Shown: in pieces, positions 60,552 to 64,000 of the stretch | Numbering within the stretch: the stretch's first letter is position 1 | How the letters are laid out: every line of letters starts with the position of its first letter | Origin: Actinomycetes bacterium | GTDB lineage: Bacteria; Actinomycetota; Actinomycetes; Actinomycetales; Dermatophilaceae | DNA: 64,000 nucleotides | NCBI GenBank assembly: GCA_023420415.1 | Contig: JAEZWF010000029.1 | Location: 130,945 to 194,944, forward strand | Direction of reading: 5' to 3' | Position numbers and translations under genes: made by a program | The notes under the pieces: model-generated | Database searches by the model: none | What the model was told of the DNA's origin: nothing | Seen by the model: only the letters and a program-made list of their open reading frames with translations

Positions 60552-61682
60552 ATGGGTTCGCGCCGGGAGACTGTCGTCATGCTGCTCAAGGCAGCTCTGG
60601 CAACGGTGATCGCATGGCAGTTCACGGTGCTCGTGCTGAAGAGCCCGCAACCGTTCTACGGCCCCATGGCTGCGCTGCTCGTGGTGGACCGGACGATCGT
60701 CCGGTCACTGGGGGCGAGCGCGCAGCGGCTGGCAGCAGTGGTCGTGGGCATGCTCGTCGCGTGGGGCGTCGGAACGGTCGTCGGAGTGCACTGGTGGAGC
60801 ATGCTGCTGGTGCTCGTGATCGCCCTGCTGATCGGGCGGTGGCCGCGCTTTGGGGAGCATGGCATCCAGGTGCCGATCATGGTCCTGCTGTCCCTGCTCA
60901 CCGTGGGCGGCACCAACACCCACTTCACCTACCTGACGATCGTCGAGACGTTGGTGGGTGGCGTGATCGGCGTCGTCACCAACGCCCTCGTGGTGCCACC
61001 GCTGCACGTGCGCGAGCCGCGGGCGCAGCTGCAGGCGTTGACGCGCAGGCTCGGAGAACTGTTGGAGCAGATGGCGATCGGACTGCGCGAGGGATGGGAC
61101 GCCGACGACGCCCACCGGTGGTACGACGAGAGCGCCGAGGGCATCCGGTGGGTGCCGCAGGTGCTCGGGGAGATCGAGACGGGCCGGGAGAGCATGCGCT
61201 TCAACCCGCGCGAGACCCTCTCACGGCTCGACGTCGACTGGGGCGGCTACGCCGACACGGCCGAGGCCGTGCGACGCACCCAGTGGCAGGTCTCGGGCAT
61301 CGCGCGCACCTTGGTCGACGCCGCCGATGACGAACGGTGGCTGCCGCCGCCCTCGCAGAGGTTCCTCGACGCGTATGCCGCGGCGCTCGACCACATCGGC
61401 GGTGCGGTCGGTCACTTCGGCATCGTCGACGACGACGAGCGGACCGCAGTGCGGGACGAGCTGGTCGCGGCCTCGCGGCTCCTCGACGAGCTCGGCGAGC
61501 GCGTCCGCAAGGCGCAGCTCGACAACCCGCGTGCCTGGCCGGCATACGGCGCCCTCATCGTCGATGCCAAACGGCTGGCGCGGACCTTGGACCAGCACCA
61601 CAACCGTGCGGTGGTGCCGACCGAGAATGGTCCGGGCCGTCAGGCCAGGCGATGGCGCACCCACACGCCGGGCTCGACGTAG
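60552..61682 (+). CDS. FUSC/aromatic acid exporter family membrane protein
   Basis: A 376-residue protein. The first 150 residues hold five or six transmembrane segments (FYGPMAALLVVDRTIVRSLGASAQRL is the FUSC-like signature). The rest is a cytoplasmic helical domain. It is similar to ArAE exporters such as AaeB and may export aromatic acids. The ATG at 60552 follows gaggg. Its last 43 bp overlap the convergent acetyltransferase-like gene. Confidence 0.75.
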   Translation: MGSRRETVVMLLKAALATVIAWQFTVLVLKSPQPFYGPMAALLVVDRTIVRSLGASAQRLAAVVVGMLVAWGVGTVVGVHWWSMLLVLVIALLIGRWPRFGEHGIQVPIMVLLSLLTVGGTNTHFTYLTIVETLVGGVIGVVTNALVVPPLHVREPRAQLQALTRRLGELLEQMAIGLREGWDADDAHRWYDESAEGIRWVPQVLGEIETGRESMRFNPRETLSRLDVDWGGYADTAEAVRRTQWQVSGIARTLVDAADDERWLPPPSQRFLDAYAAALDHIGGAVGHFGIVDDDERTAVRDELVAASRLLDELGERVRKAQLDNPRAWPAYGALIVDAKRLARTLDQHHNRAVVPTENGPGRQARRWRTHTPGST

Positions 61683-62398
61683 ACAGCATGGTCGTGCTCG
61701 ACGCTCACGTGGACGGGGTTCAGGGCGAACGGCACCACCACCTCGCCCGTGGTGTCGAAGGGAAGGCCGGTCCAGTCGCGCCACTCGGCGAGTGTGCCTG
61801 AGATGGTCATGGCGCGCGGGCACACGTTCTCGATGGTCCCGCCTGCGCGGACGTGCAGGCGCAGCCACGGGTCGTGGGGGAGCCCGTCGTCACGGAGGCG
61901 CAAGGCGTACTCGCTCATGGGGGTGTGCGGTTCGTGCGACTTGCGGCTGGGGCGAACGGGTGCGAACAGTTCGGTGAAACCGAGGCGAATCGCGTTGCGG
62001 CGCTTGGCTTCCAGCATGATCGCTGCCAATCCGGTGCCGCGACGATCAGGCCTGATGGCGACCTCGAGCGCGCAGACATGCGTTGGCTCACGGTTGGCGA
62101 GGTCGTCGTGCCAGGCCCATCGGATCACGCCGTCCCAGCCGTCGTCGGGCAGGTTGGTGCGACCCAGCTCCTCGCCCATCGCGAACGGCACCGAGCACGA
62201 GCGCGCCACGGGGTGGTCAAGGTCGTGGGGGTCGAAGGCCAGGATGCAGAACTCGGGGTAGCGCGACGTGGCGCGCGAGTAGAACAGGTCGCTGATCGGA
62301 TCCTCGGTCATGAACCGGGGCCACAGTCCCTCGATGCCCCACATGCGGTCCGCGAGGTCCGGGCGTTCGGCGATGGTCGTGATGAACAGGTCCTGCAT
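61640..62398 (-). CDS. GNAT-like acetyltransferase domain protein
   Basis: A 252-residue protein with a GNAT-like fold in the middle (CALEVAIRPDRRGTGLAAIMLEAKRRNA, near residues 107-135) and a beta-rich C-terminal region unlike usual acetyltransferases. The substrate is unknown. TAGCCT 6 nt before the ATG suggests a leaderless mRNA. Confidence 0.7.
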   Translation of the reverse strand: MQDLFITTIAERPDLADRMWGIEGLWPRFMTEDPISDLFYSRATSRYPEFCILAFDPHDLDHPVARSCSVPFAMGEELGRTNLPDDGWDGVIRWAWHDDLANREPTHVCALEVAIRPDRRGTGLAAIMLEAKRRNAIRLGFTELFAPVRPSRKSHEPHTPMSEYALRLRDDGLPHDPWLRLHVRAGGTIENVCPRAMTISGTLAEWRDWTGLPFDTTGEVVVPFALNPVHVSVEHDHAVYVEPGVWVRHRLA

Positions 62399-62660
62399 GG
62401 GCTCAGGCTAGGGGCGAAACCGGTTGTGACGCCTGCCATTTCATCGGTGATGCGGCTGGCGGGGGTCAGTCGGTATGCCGCAGTCGTGGGTGAGTGGGCG
62501 GAGGGGCTTCGCCTTGGCATTGCGTCGGGTTTCGGGCGCTGCGGACGGGCTCGTGGTGTGCCGGGTCTGGCGGCCGAGCTCTGCAAAGGCGTGAGCGATG
62601 TCGGTGGTGCTTGTGAACGAATTCTCTTGGCACCAATCACGATTCGGTTGTGGGTAACCC
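62399..62660. other. Intergenic stretch without a recognised gene
   Basis: No convincing coding frame is seen. It contains one intergenic copy of the GTATGCCG octamer (62473-62480) and a hairpin-like GGCGGAG...CTTCGCC near 62498. It is noticeably richer in A/T near its right end, before the promoter of the DUF222 gene. Confidence 0.6.
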
Positions 62661-62689
62661 TTCTCGTTGTCGGCGGCAGCGGCTATGAT
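62661..62689 (+). promoter_or_regulatory. Promoter of a leaderless DUF222 gene
   Basis: TTCTCG (62661-62666), a 17-bp spacer, then TATGAT (62684-62689), a near-consensus -10, only 7 nt from the ATG at 62697. There is no room for a ribosome binding site. Confidence 0.65.
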
Positions 62690-62696
62690 CGAACAC

Positions 62697-64000
62697 ATGA
62701 TCGATACGGTGGGGTGGTTGCGAGACGCGAGCCAGGAGCTCGCCCGTCTTGCCGCCGCGCCGCGACGGGAGTCGATCCAGGACAACGTGCAGCTGGTCGC
62801 GGACTGCCAAGCCCTGCTCAACCGCCTGCAGGCCGTGCAGGCGGTTGCGATGGCGACCGTGTCAGGGATCGAGGACGTCATCGACGACGCCACGGGTGAG
62901 GTGGTCGAACAGTTCCGCGGGTTCGACCACGCCCGCATGGACGCCCCGGCCCTGGTGTGTGACGCGCTCGGGGTGAGCGATCAGGGCGCGAACACCCGCA
63001 TGCACCATGCCACCGCCCTGGCGGGGACGTACCCGTCTGTGTTGGCTGCGATGGCGACCGGGCGGGTCGACTCTTATCGGGCGGGGATCATTGTCACCGA
63101 GCTCGACCAGGCCCCCGACCAGGTGCGTGAGGCCGTGATCGCCGAGGTGCTGCCATGGTTGGGTGAGGAGCCGGGGCACCGGCTGCGGCAACGGGTGCGG
63201 CGTGTCCTGGGCAGGGTCGGTGAGCAGTTCCTGCGCCAGAAGGCCGCCCGGGCCAGGGCGGACCGGTCACTACGACGGTGGGCCGGTGAGGAACCCGGGG
63301 TCGACACCTGGACAGCATCCCTGCCCGTGGAGGAGGCGGGCAGGGCGTGGGCCGCGATCAACACCCTGGCCCGCGAGTACGTCACCACCGGAGAATGCAG
63401 CACCGTCGAGCAAGCCCGTGCCGACGCGATGCTCGCCCTGATCCAAGGCAACGCCCGCGCCGAGTACGTCATCCACGTCGCCGTGCCCGAGTCCCGACTC
63501 GCACCCACCCCCCACCCGCACGACGAGCCCAACCCCCACACCCACAGCACCGACAGCACCACCTCGACCGCGGGTGCACCAGCCCGTGCAGGTGCGGGCG
63601 CAGGTGTCGACCACGAGAAGGTCGAGGCGGACAAGGCGGCGTTGGACCGGTGGGTCAAGCGACTGCTGACCGACACCGGCTACGTTCCCGCCGAAGCGCT
63701 GCCGGGTGACCGCGAAGCTCCCGCCGACAGCAAGGCAGCCAGGGCCAAGAAGCGGCGCGAGCAGGAGCGACACGAACAGGACCAACAGAACCAACGCGAC
63801 CGACCCGACCAACAGGAATGCCAGGGGGACAAGGCTGCCCCCGCGGCCACGGGTAGCTCCTCGACAGCGAAGACCGCGGGGGTGGTGGCGTTGCCGGTGC
63901 TCGTGCCGCGACGCGTCCGCATCGACGTCGTGCCCTGCGACGACACCACCGGGGCGTTCACCCGCACCCCGATCGGGTCCTGGACCATCACCGCGAACAT
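62697..64000 (+). CDS. DUF222 (13E12-type) protein, probably with a C-terminal HNH endonuclease domain outside the window
   Basis: Open from ATG at 62697 to the window end, 434 codons seen. The N-terminal DUF222 domain (about residues 30-260) includes EQARADAMLALIQGNARAEYVIHVAVPE. Next comes a low-complexity His/Thr/Pro/Ala linker (about 265-305), then a charged EQERHEQDQQNQRDRPDQQE stretch near 360-380. Members of this family, abundant in actinobacteria, usually end in an HNH nuclease domain, which would lie beyond 64000. It contains no copy of the dispersed octamer, unlike most genes here, and may be a more recent arrival. Confidence 0.82.
   Translation, partial: MIDTVGWLRDASQELARLAAAPRRESIQDNVQLVADCQALLNRLQAVQAVAMATVSGIEDVIDDATGEVVEQFRGFDHARMDAPALVCDALGVSDQGANTRMHHATALAGTYPSVLAAMATGRVDSYRAGIIVTELDQAPDQVREAVIAEVLPWLGEEPGHRLRQRVRRVLGRVGEQFLRQKAARARADRSLRRWAGEEPGVDTWTASLPVEEAGRAWAAINTLAREYVTTGECSTVEQARADAMLALIQGNARAEYVIHVAVPESRLAPTPHPHDEPNPHTHSTDSTTSTAGAPARAGAGAGVDHEKVEADKAALDRWVKRLLTDTGYVPAEALPGDREAPADSKAARAKKRREQERHEQDQQNQRDRPDQQECQGDKAAPAATGSSSTAKTAGVVALPVLVPRRVRIDVVPCDDTTGAFTRTPIGSWTITAN

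Larger units (their letters stand above)
123..62480. repeat. Dispersed octamer GTATGCCG/CGGCATAC
   Basis: About 59 exact copies found by eye. GTATGCCG starts at 123, 1580, 2925, 3006, 6569, 7284, 10097, 11701, 13682, 15869, 16837, 20537, 27605, 30653, 33573, 34607, 36054, 36685, 38770, 40037, 41362, 44205, 45018, 46511, 49801, 51241, 51984, 54633, 57175, 58991, 61373 and 62473. CGGCATAC starts at 3116, 4188, 7875, 10178, 12434, 14801, 17876, 19296, 20425, 20719, 22797, 27781, 29424, 33290, 34036, 36537, 37707, 40120, 42887, 45659, 46705, 54077, 55448, 57615, 58909, 60178 and 61540. Confidence 0.85.

Noticed and set aside
62441..62938. Minus-strand open frame across the intergenic region before the DUF222 gene
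   Set aside because: Overlaps a clear promoter and the start of the DUF222 gene, and has no recognisable protein features.
1..64000. CRISPR array, prophage, insertion sequence or biosynthetic megasynthase
   Set aside because: No regularly spaced repeats, transposases, integrases, phage structural genes or multidomain synthases were found on reading both strands.

Overview
The window is very GC-rich, densely coded DNA with many GTGA/ATGA stop-start overlaps. It carries actinobacterial signature genes: a WhiB protein, two GAF-ANTAR regulators, a SigB/SigF-type sigma factor, F420-type luciferase-family oxidoreductases, a HelR-type RNA polymerase motor with a rifamycin-associated element, 10-methyl fatty acid (tms) genes, and a DUF222/13E12 protein. 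It is a chromosomal segment of an Actinomycetota member. I would guess Micrococcales, perhaps Intrasporangiaceae-like, but the family is inference. I saw no prophage, IS element or CRISPR array.

Layout. 0-8.3 kb: DUF72 tail, GAF-ANTAR regulator, zinc dehydrogenase, an epimerase with an internal 81-bp duplication, a lipoprotein/NRAMP-like/unknown operon behind a SigB-type promoter, HAD phosphatase, second GAF-ANTAR regulator. 8.5-17.6 kb: WhiB, LLM oxidoreductase, a sugar ABC importer with no ATPase and a leader hairpin that hides its ribosome binding site, small membrane proteins, sigma factor, thioesterase, dehydrogenase, hemerythrin. 17.6-30.4 kb: a catabolic island of twelve genes. It has a Tat-exported PhoD, an intracellular glycoside-hydrolase-like protein, a GntR regulator, an enolase-superfamily dehydratase, an NTF2-like protein, a second ATPase-less importer, a TauE/SafE permease, a DapA-family lyase and two SDRs. 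Four copies of a near-palindrome, ATTATGCAKAAT-like, sit at its promoters. 30.4-33.7 kb: helR with its element, and a GlxA-type regulator. 33.8-42.2 kb: glutaryl-CoA dehydrogenase-like enzyme, lipoproteins, OsmC, flavin enzymes, CapA-like protein, pabB-pabC. 42.2-42.5 kb: two palindromic repeat units and tRNA-Val(CAC). 42.5-53 kb: PucR regulator, acyl-CoA ligase, class II-like PHA synthase, acyl-CoA dehydrogenase, PHA depolymerase, tmsA-tmsB. 53-59.3 kb: acyl-CoA dehydrogenase/TetR facing thiolase-FabG4-MaoC around a 33-bp operator, gene for gene like Mycobacterium tuberculosis Rv0241c-Rv0244c. 59.3-64 kb: NAD-binding protein, acetyltransferases, FUSC-type exporter and a DUF222 protein cut by the window end.

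The island reads as uptake, hydrolysis, oxidation, dehydration and cleavage of an unusual sugar by a non-phosphorylating route, with possible export of an anionic end product. The 44-59 kb part is a lipid neighbourhood: fatty acid activation, storage polymer synthesis and breakdown, methyl-branching, and beta-oxidation or chain elongation.

The most striking non-genic signal is the octamer GTATGCCG/CGGCATAC. I counted about 59 exact copies by eye, close to one per kb, in both orientations and in all coding contexts including rare ATA codons, and also between genes. That fits selection on the DNA itself. Many genes also start 5-9 nt after a TANNNT box, suggesting leaderless transcripts.
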